Positions 12,331-25,828 of a stretch of 64,000 nt of DNA are shown here, piece by piece; position 1 is the first letter of the stretch; each line of letters begins with the position of its first letter. The stretch comes from Nomia melanderi (taxonomy: Eukaryota; Arthropoda; Insecta; Hymenoptera; Halictidae), in NCBI RefSeq assembly GCF_051020985.1, contig NW_027475138.1, positions 3,968,001 through 4,032,000 of the forward strand, in the 5' to 3' direction. The translations under genes were made by a program, and so were the position numbers. The notes under the pieces are model-generated. The model was given only the letters and a program-made list of their open reading frames with translations, was not told the DNA's origin and did no database searches.

Positions 12331-12384
12331 GAAAATTACAGATATTCGGAATCCGTCACCCAAGGTCATGTGAAAATCCAGCAT
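12331..12384 (+). repeat. Divergent anchor monomer core, occurrence 1
   Basis: A colinear stretch between the ccgaga segment and the ccagcatata segment differs from the common monomer at about 19 positions with no indel. It reads ...attacagatattcgg then aatccgtcacccaagg. Neighbouring monomers differ from one another at only a few sites. The monomer also carries cagcagg for cagcggg and a ggcgaatgag start. This U1 copy has no U2 partner because the deletion between 34,640 and 34,650 removed it. Confidence 0.9.
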
Positions 12385-15300
12385 ATATCTGGTGATATTT
12401 CGGCTGCTATTATAGATAGCGCAATAAACCAAAGTGAATTATCTGCAGTAGGCCCTGGCGCATTCATCTGTGCAGCGGGAACGACCTCGGACAACCAGGG
12501 GCCGAGAAAGCCACAGACTCATGGGGCTGGACACTCAGGGTTAGGAAAAAATCCAATATATATCTGGTGATATCTCGGGTGCTAATAGAGATAGCGCAAT
12601 AAACCAAAGTGAATTATCTGCAGGAGGCCCTGGCGCATGAATCTGTGCAGCGGGAACAACCTCGGACCACCAGGGGCCGAGAAAACCACCGTCTCATGGG
12701 GCCGGACACTCAGGGTCAGGGAAAAATGCTATATATATCTGGTGATATGTCGGGTGCTATTACAGATAGCGCAATAAATCAAAGTGCATTGTCTGGAGGA
12801 GGCCCTGGCGCATGTATCTGGGCAGCGGGAACGACCTCGGACCACCAGGGGCCGAGAAAACCACAGTCTCATGGGGCCGGACACTCAGGGTCAGGGGAAA
12901 ATCCAATATATATCTGGTGATATCTCGGGTGCTATTAGATACAGCGCAATAAACCAAAGTGAATTATCTGCAGGAGGCCCTGGCGCATGAATCTGGGCAG
13001 CGGGAACGACCTCGGACCACCAGGGGCCGAGAAAACCACAGTCTAATGGGGCCGGACACTCAGGGTCAGGGGAAAATCCAATATATATCTGGTGATATCT
13101 CGGGTGCTATTAGAGATAGCGCAATAAACCAAAGTGAATTATCTGCAGGAGGCCCTGCCGCATGCATCTGTGCAGCGGGAACGACCTCGGAACACCAGGG
13201 GCCGAGAAAACCACCGTCTCATGGGGCCGGACACTCTGGGTCAGCGAAAAATCCAATATATATCTGGTGATATCTCGGGTGCTATTACAGATAGCGCAAT
13301 AAATCAAAGTGCATTGTCTGGAGGAGGCCCTGGCGCATGTATCTGGGCAGCGGGAACGACCTCGGACCACCAGGGGCCGAGAAAACCACAGTCTCATGGG
13401 GCCGGACACTCAGGGTCAGGGGAAAATCCAATATATATCTGGTGATATCTCGGGTGCTATTAGATACAGCGCAATAAACCAAAGTGAATTATCTGCAGGA
13501 GGCCCTGGCGCATGAATCTGGGCAGCGGGATCGACCTCGGACCACCAGGGGCCGAGAAAACCACAGTCTAATGGGGCCGGACACTCAGGGTCAGGGGAAA
13601 ATCCAATATATATCTGGTGATATCTCGGGTGATATTAGAGATAGCGCAATAAACCAAAGTGAATTATCTGCAGGAGACCCTGGCGCATGAACCTGTCCAG
13701 CGGGAACGACCTCGGAACACCAGGGGCCGAGAAAACCACCGTCTCATGGGGCCGGACACTCAGGGTCAGGGGAAAATCCAATATATATCTGGTGATATCT
13801 CGGGTGCTATTACAGATAGCGCATTAAACCAAAGTGAATAATCTGCAGGAGGCCCTGGCGCATGAATCTGTGCAGCGGGAACGACCTCGGGCCACCAGGG
13901 GCTGAGAAAACGACCGTCTCATGGGGCCGGACACTCAGGGTCAGTGAAAAATCCAGTATATATCTGGTGATATCTCGGGTGCTATTAGAGATAGCGCAAT
14001 AAACCAAAGTGAATTATCTGCAGGAGGCGCTGGCGCATGAATCTGTGCAGCGGGAACGTCCTCGGACCTCCAGGGGCCGAGACAACCACAGTCTCATGGG
14101 GCCGGACACTCAGGGTCAGGGGAAAATCCAATATATATCTGGTGATATCTCGGGTGCTATTACAGATAGCGCAATAAATCAAAGTGCATTGTCTGTAGGA
14201 GGCCCTGGCGCATGAATCTGTGCAGCGGGAACAACCTCGGACCATCAGGGGCCGAAAAAACCACAGTCTCATGGGGCCGGACACTCATGGTCAGGGTAAA
14301 ATCCAATATATATCTGGTGATATCTCGGGTGCTATTACAGATAGCGCAATACATCAAAGTGCATTGTCTGTAGGAGGCCCTGGCACATGAATCTGTGCAG
14401 CGGGAACGACCTCGGACCACCATGGGCCGAGAAAACGACTGTCTCATGGGGCCGGACACTCAGGGACAGGGGAAAATCCAATATATATCTGGTGATATCT
14501 CGGGTGCTATTAGAGATAGCGCAATAAATCAAAGTGTATTGTCTGTAGGAGGCCCTGGCGCATGAATCTGTGCAGCGGGAACGACCTCGGACCACCAGGG
14601 GCCGAGAAAACCACAGTCTCATGGGGCCGGACACTCAGGGACAGGGAAAAATCAAAAATATATCTGCTGATATCTCGGGTGCTATTGCAGATAGCGCAAT
14701 AAATCAAAGAGCATTGTCTGCAGGAGGCCCTTGCGAATGAATCTGTTCAGCGGGAACGACCTCGGATCACCAGGGGCCGAGAAAACTACCGACACATGGG
14801 GCGGAGACTCAGGGTCGGGGAAAAATCCAATATATATCTGGTGATATCTCGGGTGCTGTTACAGATAGCGCAATAAATCAAAGTGCCTTATCTGTAGGAG
14901 GGCCTAGCGCATGAATCTGTGCAGCGGGATCGACCTCGGACCACCAGGGGCCGAGAAAACCACCGACACATGGGGCGGAGACTCAGGGTCGGGGAAAAAT
15001 CCAATATATATCTGGTGATATCTCGGGTGCTATTACAGATAGCGCGATAAACCAAACTGCATTGTCTGTAGGAGGCCCTGGCGCATGAATCTGTGCAGCG
15101 GGAGCGACCTCTGACCACAAGGGGCCGAGAAAACCACCGTCTCATGGGGCCGGACACTCAGGGTCGAGTAAAAATCCAATATATATCTGGTGATATCTCG
15201 GGTGCTAATAGAGATAGCGCAATAAACCAAAGTGAATTATCTGCAGGAGGCCCTGGCGCATGAATCTGTGCAGCGGGAACGACCTCGGACCACCAGGGGC

Positions 15301-15480
15301 CGAAAAAACCACAGTCTCATGGGGCCGGACACTCATGGTCAGGGTAAAATCCAATATATATCTGGTGATATCTCGGGTGCTATTACAGATAGCGCAATAA
15401 ATCAAAGTGCATTGTCTGTAGGAGGCCCCGGCGCATGAATCTGTGCAGCGGGAACGACCTCGGACGACCAGGGGCCCTGA

Positions 15481-17165
15481 AAACCACAGTCTCATGGGGC
15501 CGGACACTCAGGGTCAGGGGAAAATCCAATATATATCTGGTGATATCTCGGGTGCTATTACAGATAGCGCAATAAATCAATGTGCATTGTCTGTAGGAGA
15601 CCCTGGTGCATGAATCTGTGCAGCGGGAACGACCTCGGGCCACCAGGGGCCGAGAAAACCACAGTCTCATGTGGCCGGACACTCAGGGTCTGGGAAAAAT
15701 CCATTATATATCTGGTGATATATCGGGTGCCATTAGAGATAGCTCGATAAATCAAAGTGCATTGTCTGCAGGAGGCCCTGACGCATGAATCTGTGTAGCG
15801 GGAACGACCTCGGACCACGAGGGGCCGATAAAACCACCGACTCATGGGGCCGGACACTCAGGGTCAGGGGAAAATCCAATATATATCTGGTGATATCTCG
15901 GGTGCTATTACAGATAGCGCAATAAACCAAAGTGAATTATCTGCAGGAGGCCCTGGCGCATGAATCTGTGCAGCGGGAACGACCTCGGGCCACCAGGGGC
16001 TGAGAAAACGACCGTCTCATGGGGCCGGACACTCAGGGTCAGGGGAAAATCCAATATATATCTGGTGATATCTCGGGTGCTATTACAGATAGAGCAATAA
16101 ATCAAAGTGCATTGTCTGTAGGAGGCCCTGGCGCATGAATCTGTGCAGCGGGAACGACCTCGGACCACAAGAGGCCGAGAAAACCACCGTCTCATGGGGC
16201 CGGACACTCAGGGTCGAGGAAAAATCCAATATATATCTGGTGATATCTCGGGTGCTATTAGAGATAGCGCGATAAATCAAAGTGAATTATCTGCAGGAGG
16301 CCCTGGCGCATGCATCTGTGCAGCGGGAACGACCTCGGACCACCAGGGGCCGAGAAAACCACCGTCACATGGGGCCGGACGCTCAGGGTCGGGGAAAAAT
16401 CAAATATATATCTGGCGATATCTCGGGTGCTATTAGAGATAGCGCGATAAATCAAAGTGCATTGTCTGCAGGAGGCCCTGACGCATAAATCTGTGCAGCG
16501 GGAACGACCTCGGACCACCAGGGCCGAGAAAACCGCAGTCTCATGGGGCCGAGAACTCAGGGTCAGGCAAAAATCCAATATATATCTGGTGATATCTCGG
16601 GTGCTATTACACGTAGCCCATTAAACCAACGCGCATTGTCTGTAGGAGGCCATGGCGCATGAATCTGTGCAGCGGGAACGACCTCGAACCACTAGGGGCC
16701 GATAAAACCACCGTCTCATGGGGCCGGACACTCAGGGTCAGGGGAAAATCCAATATATATCTGGTGATATCTCGGGTGCTATTACAGATAGCGCAATAAA
16801 TCAAAGTGCATTGTCTGTAGGAGGCCCAGGCGCATGAATCTGTGCAGCGGGAACGACCTCGGACCACCAGGGGCCGAGAAAACCACAGTCTCATGGGGCC
16901 GGACACTCAGGGTCAGGGGAAAATCCAATATATATCTGGTGATATCTCGGGTGCTATTAGAGATAGCGCAATAAACCAAAGTGAATTATCTGCAGGAGGC
17001 CCTGGCGCATGAATTTGTGCAACGGGAACGACCTCGGACCACCAGGGGCCGAGAAAACCACAGTCTCATGGGGCCGGACACTCAGGGTCAGGGAAAAATC
17101 CATTATATATCTGGTGATATATCGGGTGCCATTAGAGATAGCGCGATAAATCAAAGTGCATTGTC
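15481..17165 (+). repeat. 11-monomer block K, first copy in U1
   Basis: This block recurs immediately downstream (17,230-19,094) at an offset of 1,749 rising to 1,929 bp, because the second copy has one extra monomer and five extra A. Marker monomers include ones with ccattatatatc and gatatatcgg, an acacgtagcccattaaacc junction, and a one-base-short cagggccgag segment. Related editions lie at about 23,260-25,700, 28,500-30,950, 37,950-39,200, 39,200-41,130 and 45,120-47,450. Confidence 0.82.
16611..16630 (+). repeat. Marker junction acgtagcccattaaaccaac
   Basis: This private junction replaces the common agatagcgcaataaaccaaa. I find it seven times, only in U1 and U2, starting at 16,611, 18,540, 25,185, 30,432, 38,651, 40,575 and 47,045. 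Each copy follows the one-base-short cagggccgag monomer, so it tags editions of block K and orders their duplications. Confidence 0.88.
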
Positions 17166-17229
17166 TGTAGGAGGCCCTGGCGCATGAATCTGTGCAGCGG
17201 GAACGACCTCGGACCACCAGGGGCCGAGA

Positions 17230-19094
17230 AAACCACAGTCTCATGGGGCCGGACACTCAGGGTCAGGGGAAAATCCAATATATATCTGGTGATATCTCGG
17301 GTGCTATTACAGATAGCGCAATAAATCAATGTGCATTGTCTGTAGGAGACCCTGGTGCATGAATCTGTGCAGCGGGAACGACCTCGGGCCACCAGGGGCC
17401 GAGAAAACCACAGTCTCATGTGGCCGGACACTCAGGGTCAGGGAAAAATCCATTATATATCTGGTGATATATCGGGTGCCATTAGAGATAGCTCGATAAA
17501 TCAAAGTGCATTGTCTGCAGGAGGCCCTGACGCATGAATCTGTGTAGCGGGAACGACCTCGGACCACGAGGGGCCGATAAAACCACCGACTCATGGGGCC
17601 GGACACTCAGGGTCAGGGGAAAATCCAATATATATCTGGTGATATCTCGGGTGCTATTACAGATAGCGCAAAAAAAAAAACCAAAGTGAATTATCTGCAG
17701 GAGGCCCTGGCGCATGAATCTGTGCAGCGGGAACGACCTCGGGCCACCAGGGGCTGAGAAAACGACCGTCTCATGGGGCCGGACACTCAGGGTCAGGGGA
17801 AAATCCAATATATATCTGGTGATATCTCGGGTGCTATTACAGATAGAGCAATAAATCAAAGTGCATTGTCTGTAGGAGGCCCTGGCGCATGAATCTGTGC
17901 AGCGGGAACGACCTCGGACCATCAGGGGCCGAAAAAACCACAGTATCATGGGGCCGGACACTCATGGTCAGGGTAAAATCCAATATATATCTGGTGATAT
18001 CTCGGGTGCTATTAGAGATAGCGTAATAAACCAAAGTGCATTGTCTGTAGGAGGCCCTGGCGCATGAATCTGTGCAGCGGGAACGACCTCTGACCACAAG
18101 AGGCCGAGAAAACCACCGTCTCATGGGGCCGGACACTCAGGGTCGAGGAAAAATCCAATATATATCTGGTGATATCTCGGGTGCTATTAGAGATAGCGCG
18201 ATAAATCAAAGTGAATTATCTGCAGGAGGCCCTGGCGCATGCATCTGTGCAGCGGGAACGACCTCGGACCACCAGGGGCCGAGAAAACCACCGTCACATG
18301 GGGCCGGACGCTCAGGGTCGGGGAAAAATCAAATATATATCTGGCGATATCTCGGGTGCTATTAGAGATAGCGCGATAAATCAAAGTGCATTGTCTGCAG
18401 GAGGCCCTGACGCATAAATCTGTGCAGCGGGAACGACCTCGGACCACCAGGGCCGAGAAAACCGCAGTCTCATGGGGCCGAGAACTCAGGGTCAGGCAAA
18501 AATCCAATATATATCTGGTGATATCTCGGGTGCTATTACACGTAGCCCATTAAACCAACGCGCATTGTCTGTAGGAGGCCATGGCGCATGAATCTGTGCA
18601 GCGGGAACGACCTCGGACCACTAGGGGCCGATAAAACCACCGTCTCATGGGGCCGGACACTCAGGGTCAGGGGAAAATCCAATATATATCTGGTGATATC
18701 TCGGGTGCTATTACAGATAGCGCAATAAATCAAAGTGCATTGTCTGTAGGAGGCCCTGGCGCATGAATCTGTGCAGCGGGAACGACCTCGGACCACCAGG
18801 GGTCGAGAAAACCACAGTCTCATGGGGCCGGACACTCAGGGTCAGGGGAAAATCCAATATATATCTGGTGATATCTCGGGTGCTATTAGAGATAGCGCAA
18901 TAAACCAAAGTGAATTATCTGCAGGAGGCCCTGGCGCATGAATTTGTGCAACGGGAACGACCTCGGACCACCAGGGGCCGAGAAAACCACAGTCTCATGG
19001 GGCCGGACACTCAGGGTCAGGGAAAAATCCATTATATATCTGGTGATATATCGGGTGCCATTAGAGATAGCGCGATAAATCAAAGTGCATTGTC
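17230..19094 (+). repeat. 11-monomer block K, second copy in U1
   Basis: Adjacent duplicate of the preceding block. It has one more monomer near 17.9-18.0 kb and the eleven-A run. U2 has the same pair of blocks with no poly-A run, so the pair predates the U1/U2 split and the poly-A is later, or was erased in U2. Confidence 0.82.
17670..17680 (+). other. Eleven-A run replacing aataaa (+5)
   Basis: The junction gcgcaataaacc reads gcgc followed by eleven A and then cc, a net gain of five bases. It is the only such run in the window, and the corresponding U2 monomer near 39,700 has the normal junction. The monomer is 180 bp, a multiple of three, so a long reverse-strand open frame at 17,482-17,961 (159 codons) results. 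That frame is an arithmetic effect and not a gene. Polymerase slippage or a homopolymer consensus error are both possible. Confidence 0.9.
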
Positions 19095-19320
19095 TGCAGG
19101 AGGCCCTGACGCATGAATCTGTGCAGCGGGAACGACCTCGGACCACCAGGGGCCGAGAAAACGACCGTCTCATGGGGCCGGACACTCAGGGTCACTGAAA
19201 AATCCAATATATATCTGCTGATATCTCGGGTGCTATTACAGATAGCGCAATAAATCAAAGTTCATTGTCTGTAGGAGGCCCTGGCGCATGAATCTGTGCA
19301 GCGGGAACGTCCTCAGACCT

Positions 19321-19340
19321 CCAGCTGCCGAGACAACGAC
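19321..19340 (+). repeat. PvuII-bearing variant ccagctgccgagacaacgac
   Basis: This variant monomer has cctcagacctccagctgcc in place of cctcggaccaccaggggcc, which gives a CAGCTG site and destroys the first dyad. Six copies start at 19,321, 20,195, 31,213, 31,913, 41,356 and 42,230. They mark the segment before the 5.25-kb duplication, its re-occurrence after 31.0 kb, and the U2 equivalent. Confidence 0.85.
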
Positions 19341-20581
19341 CGTCACATGGGGCCGGACACTCAGGATTAGGGTAAAATCCAATATATATCTGGTGATATC
19401 TCGGGTGCTATTACAGATAGCGCAATAAATCAAAGTGCATTGTCTGTAGGAGGCCCTGGCGCATGAATCTGTGCAGCGGGAACGACCTGGGACCACCAGG
19501 GGCCGAGAAAACGACCGTCTCATGGGGCCGGGCACTCAGGGTCAGTGAAAAATCCAATATATATCTGCTGATATCTCGGGTGCTGTTACAGATAATGCAA
19601 TAAATCAAAGTGCATTGTCTGTAGGAGGCCCTGGCGCATGAATCTGTGCAGCGGGAACGACCTCGGACCACCAGGGGCCGAAAAAACCACAGTCTCATGG
19701 GGCCGGACACTCAGTGTCAGGGTAAAATCCAATATATATCTGGTGATATCTCGGGTGCTATTACAGATAGCGCAATAAATCAAAGTGCATTGTCTGTAGG
19801 AGGCCCTGGCGCATGAATCTGTGCAGCGGGAACGACCTCGGACCACCAGGGGCCGAGAAAACGACCGCCTCATGGGGCCGGACACTCAGGGTCAGTGAAA
19901 AATCCAATATATATCTGGTGATATCTCGGCTGCTATTACAGATAGCGCAATAAATCAAAGTGCATTGTCAGTAGGAGGCCCTGGCGCATGAATCTGTACT
20001 GCGGGAACGACCTCGGACCACCAGGGGCGAGACAACCACCTTCTCATGGGGCCGGACACTCAGGGTCAGGGAAAAATCCAATATATATCTGGTGATATAT
20101 CGGCTGCTATTACAGATAGCGCAATAAATCAAAGTGCATTACCTGTAGGAGGCCCTGGCGCATGAATCTGTGCAGCGGGAACGTCCTCAGACCTCCAGCT
20201 GCCGAGACAACGACCGTCACATGGGGCCGGACACTCAGGGTCAGGGTAAAATCCAATATATATCTGGTGATATCTCGGCTGCTATTACAGATAGCGCAAT
20301 AAATCAAAGTGCATTACCTGTAGGAGGCCCTGGCGCATGAATCTGTGCTGCGGGAACGACCTCGGACCACCAGGGGCAAGACAACCACCATCTCATGGGG
20401 CCGGACACTCAGGTTCAGGGAAAAATCCAATATATATCTGGTGATATCTCGGCTGCTATTACAGATAGCGCAATAAATCAAAGTGCATTGTCTGTAGGAG
20501 GCCCTGTCGCATGAATCTGTGCAGCGGGAACGACCTCGGACCACCAGGGGCCGAGAAAACGACCGTCTCATGGGGCCGGAA

Positions 20582-23500
20582 ACTCAGGGTCAGTGAAAAA
20601 TCCAATATATATCTGGTGATATCTCGGCTGCTATTACAGATAGCGCAATAAATCAAAGTGAATTATCTGCAGGAGGCCCTGGCGCATGAATCTGTGCAAC
20701 GGGAACGACCTCGGACCACCAGGGGCCAAGAAAACCGCAGTCTCATAGGGCCGGACACTCAGGGTCAGTGAAAAATCCAATATATATCTGGTGATATCTC
20801 GGGTGCTATTAGAGATAGCGCAATAAACCAAAGTGAATTATCTGCGGGAGGCCCTGGCGCATGAATCTGTGCAGCGGGAACGACCTCGGAACACCAGGGG
20901 CCGAGAAAACTACCGTCTCATGGGGCCGGTCACTCAGGGTCAGTGAAAAATCCAATATATATCTGCTGATATCTCGGGTGCTATTAGAGATAGCGCAATA
21001 AACCAAAGTGAATTATCTGCAGGAGGTCCTGGTGCATGAATCTGTGCAGCGGGAACGACCTCGGGCCACCAGGGGCTGAGAAAACGACCGTCTCATGGGG
21101 CCGGACACTCAGGGTCAGTGAAAAATCCAATATATATCTGGTGATATCTCGGGTGCTATTACAGATAGCGCAATAAATCAAAGTGCATTGTCTGTAGGAG
21201 GCCCTGGCGCATGAATCTGTGCAGCGGGAACGACCTCGGACCATCAGGGGCCGAAAAAACCACAGTCTCATGGGGCCGGACACTCATGGTCAGGGTAAAA
21301 TCCAATATATATCTGGTGATATCTCGGGTGCTATTACAGATAGCGCAATACATCAAAGTGCATTGTCTGTAGGAGGCCCTGGCACATGAATCTGTGCAGC
21401 GGGAACGACCTCGGACCACCATGGGCCGAGAAAACGACTGTCTCATGGGGCCGGACACTCAGGGACAGGGGAAAATCCAATATATATCTGGTGATATCTC
21501 GGGTGCTATTACAGATAGCGCAATAAATCAAAGTGCATTGTCTGTAGGAGGCCCTGGCGCATGAATCTGTGCAGCGGGAACGACCTCGGACCACCAGGGG
21601 CCGAGAAAACCACAGTCTCATGGGGCCGGACACTCAGGGACAGGGAAAAATCAAAAATATATCTGCTGATATCTCGGGTGCTATTGCAGATAGCGCAATA
21701 AATCAAAGAGCATTGTCTGCAGGAGGCCCTTGCGAATGAATCTGTTCAGCGGGAACGACCTCGGATCACCAGGGGCCGAGAAAACTACCGATACATGGGG
21801 CCGGACACTCAGGGTCGAGGAAAAATCCAATATATATCTGGTGATATCTCGGGTGCTATTAGAGATAGCGCGATAAATCAAAGTGAATTATCTGCAGGAG
21901 GCCCTGGCGCATGCATCTGTGCAGCGGGAACGACCTCGGACCACCAGGGGCCGAGAAAACCACCGTCTCATGGGGCCGGACGCTCAGGGTCGGGGAAAAA
22001 TCAAATATATATCTGGCGATATCTCGGGTGCTATTACAGATAGCGCAATAAATCAAAGTGCCTTATCTGTAGGAGGGCCTAGCGCATGAATCTGTGCAGC
22101 GGGATCGACCTCGGACCACCAGGGGCCGAGAAAACCACCGACACATGGGGCGGAGACTCAGGGTCGGGGAAAAATCCAATATATATCTGGTGATATCTCG
22201 GGTGCTATTACAGATAGCGCGATAAATCAAAGTGCATTGTCTGTAGGAGGCACAGGCGAATGAGTCTGTGCAGCAGGAACGACCTCGAACCACCAGGGGC
22301 CGAGAAAATTACAGATATTCGGAATCCGTCACCCAAGGTCATGTGAAAATCCAGCATATATCTGGTGATATTTCGGGTGCTATTATAGATAGCGCAATAA
22401 ACCAAAGTGAATTATCTGCAGGAGGCCCTGGCGCATGAATCTGTGCAGCGGGAACGTCCTCGGACCTCCAGGGGCCGAGACAACCACCGTCTCATGGGGC
22501 CGGACACTCAGGGTCAGGGTAAAATCCAATATATATCTGGTGATATCTCGGGTGCTATTACAGATAGCGCAATAAATCAATGTGCATTGTCTGTAGGAGG
22601 CCCTGGCGCATGAATCTGTGCGGCGGGAACGACCTCGGACCACCAGGGGCCGAAAAAACCACAGTCTCATGGGGCCGGACACTCAGGGTCAGGGGAAAAT
22701 CCAATATATATCTGGTGATATCTCGGGTGCTATTACAGATAGCGCAATAAATCAAAGTGCCTTATCTGTAGGAGGGCCTAGCGCATGAATCTGTGCAGCG
22801 GGATCGACCTCGGACCACCAGGGGCCGAGAAAACCACCGACACATGGGGCGGAGACTCAGGGTCGGGGAAAAATCCAATATATATCTGGTGATATCTCGG
22901 GTGCTATTACAGATAGCGCGATAAATCAAAGTGCATTGTCTGTAGGCGGCCCTGGCGCATGAATCTGTGCAGCGGGAACGACCTCGGACCACCAGGGGCC
23001 GAGAAAACCACCGTCTCATGGGGACGGACACTCAGGGTCTGGCGAAAATCCACTATATATCTGGTGATATCTCGGGTGCTATTTGAGATAGCGCAATAAA
23101 ACAAACTGCATTGTCTGTAGGAGGCCCTGGCGCATGAATCTGTGCAGCGGGAGCGACCTCTGACCACAAGGGGCCGAGAAAACCACCGTCTCATGGGGCC
23201 GGACACTCAGGGTCGAGTAAAAATCCAATATATATCTGGTGATATCTCGGGTGCTATTACAGATAGCGCAATAAATCAAAGTGCATTGTCTGTAGGAGGC
23301 CCCGGCGCATGAATCTGTGCAGCGGGAACGACCTCGGACGACCAGGGGCCCTGAAAACCACAGTCTCATGGGGCCGGATACTCAGGGTCAGGGGAAAATC
23401 CAATATATATCTGGTGATATCTCGGGTGCTATTACAGATAGCGCAATAAATCAATGTGCGTTGTCTGTAGGAGACCCTGGTGCATGAATCTGTGCAGCGG

Positions 23501-25828
23501 GAACGACCTCGGGCCACCAGGGGCCGAGAAAACCACAGTCTCATGTGGCCGGACACTCAGGGTCAGGGAAAAATCCATTATATATCTGGTGATATATCGG
23601 GTGCCATTAGAGATAGCTCGATAAATCAAAGTGCATTGTCTGCAGGAGGCCCTGACGCATGAATCTGTGCAGCGGGAACGACCTCGGACCACGAGGGGCC
23701 GATAAAACCACCGACTCATGGGGCCGGACACTCAGGGTCAGGGGAAAATCCAATATATATCTGGTGATATCTCGGGTGCTATTACAGATAGCGCAATAAA
23801 CCAAAGTGAATTATCTGCAGGAGGCCCTGGCGCATGAATCTGTGCAGCGGGAACGACCTCGGGCCACCAGGGGCTGAGAAAACGACCGTCTCATGGGGCC
23901 GGACACTCAGGGTCAGGGGAAAATCCAATATATATCTGGTGATATCTCGGGTGCTATTACAGATAGAGCAATAAATCAAAGTGCATTGTCTGTAGGAGGC
24001 CCTGGCGCATGAATCTGTGCAGCGGGAACGACCTCGGACCATCAGGGGCCGAAAAAACCACAGTATCATGGGGCCGGACACTCATGGTCAGGGTAAAATC
24101 CAATATATATCTGGTGATATCTCGGGTGCTATTACAGATAGCGCAATAAATCAAAGTGCATTGTCTGTAGGAGGCCCTGGCACATGAATCTGTGCAGCGG
24201 GAACGACCTAGGACCACCATGGGCCGAGAAAACGACTGTCTCATGGGGCCGGACACTCAGGGACAGAGGAAAATCCAGTATATATCCGGTGATATCTCGG
24301 GTGCTATTACAGATAGCGCAATAAATCAAAGTGCATTGTCTGTAGGAGGCCCTGGCGCATGAATCTGTGCAGCGGGAACGACCTCGGACCACCAGGGGCC
24401 GAGAAAACCACAGTCTCATGTGGCCGGACACTCAGGGTCAGGGAAAAATCCATTATATATCTGGTGATATATCGGGTGCCATTAGAGATAGCTCGATAAA
24501 TCAAAGTGCATTGTCTGCAGGAGGCCCTGACGCATGAATCTGTGCAGCGGGAACGACCTCGGACCACCAGGGGCCGAGAAAACCACCGTCTCATGGGGCC
24601 GGGCACTCAGGGTCTGGGGAAAATCCAATATGTATCTGGTGATATCTCGGGTGCTATTAGAAATAGCGTAATAAACCAAAGTGCATTGTCTGTAGGAGGC
24701 CCTGGCGCATGAATCTGTGCAGCGGGAACGACCTCTGACCACAAGAGGCCGAGAAAACCACCGTCTCATGGGGCCGGACACTCAGGGTCGAGGAAAAATC
24801 CAATATATATCTGGTGATATCTCGGGTGCTATTAGAGATAGCGCGATAAATCAAAGTGAATTATCTGCAGGAGGCCCTGGCGCATGCATCTGTGCAGCGG
24901 GAACGACCTCGGACCACCAGGGGCCGAGAAAACCACCGTCTCATGGGGCCGGACGCTCAGGGTCGGGGAAAAATCAAATATATATCTGGCGATATCTCGG
25001 GTGCTATTAGAGATAGCGCGATAAATCAAAGTGCATTGTCTGCAGGAGGCCCTGACGCATGAATCTGTGCAGCGGGAACGACCTCGGACCACCAGGGCCG
25101 AGAAAACCACAGTCTCATGGGGCCGAGAACTCAGGGTCAGGCAAAAATCCAATATATATCTGGTGATATCTCGGGTGCTATTACACGTAGCCCATTAAAC
25201 CAACGCGCATTGTCTGTAGGAGGCCATGGCGCATGAATCTGTGCAGCGGGAACGACCTCGGACCACTAGGGGCCGATAAAACCACCGTCACATGGGGCCG
25301 GACACTCAGGGTCAGGGGAAAATCCAATATATATCTGGTGATATGTCGGGTGCTATTACAGATAGCGCAATAAATCAAAGTGCATTGTCTGTAGGAGGCC
25401 CTGGCGCATGAATCTGTGCAGCGGGAACGACCTCGGACCACCAGGGGCCGAGAAAACCACAGTCTCATGGGGCCGGACACTCAGGGTCAGGGGAAAATCC
25501 AATATATATCTGGTGATATCTCGGGTGCTATTAGAGATAGCGCAATAAACCAAAGTGAATTATCTGCAGGAGGCCCTGGCGCATGAATTTGTGCAACGGG
25601 AACGACCTCGGACCACCAGGGGCCGAGAAAACCACAGTCTCATGGGGCCGGACACTCAGGGTCAGGGAAAAATCCATTATATATCTGGTGATATATCGGG
25701 TGCCATTAGAGATAGCGCGATAAATCAAAGTGCATTGTCTGCAGGAGGCCCTGACGCATGAATCTGTGCAGCGGAAACGACCTCGGACCACCAGGGGCCG
25801 AGAAAACGACCGTCTCATGGGGCCGGAC
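20582..25828 (+). repeat. 5,247-bp tandem duplication, left copy
   Basis: A 30-monomer block (30 x 175 - 3) is followed at once by its duplicate. The flanking mismatches that bound the match are 20,581 (a against c at 25,828) and 25,840 (g against c at 31,087), so the duplication is direct and adjacent. Outside the 90-bp patch described separately I noticed no difference. U2 has this block once (about 42.6-47.5 kb), so the tandem doubling is specific to U1 or was lost from U2. Confidence 0.92.
22304..22357 (+). repeat. Divergent anchor monomer core, occurrence 2
   Basis: Same colinear divergent core, with gtgaaaatcc after it and a tatagatagcg junction. It lies in the left copy of the 5,247-bp duplication, 9,973 bp (57 monomers - 2) from the first occurrence. 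Confidence 0.9.

Noticed and set aside
17482..17961. 159-codon reverse-strand open frame, the longest in the window
   Set aside because: It exists only because the +5 poly-A makes one monomer 180 bp, which keeps the same open frame across two monomers. The U2 equivalent without the insertion has no such frame.
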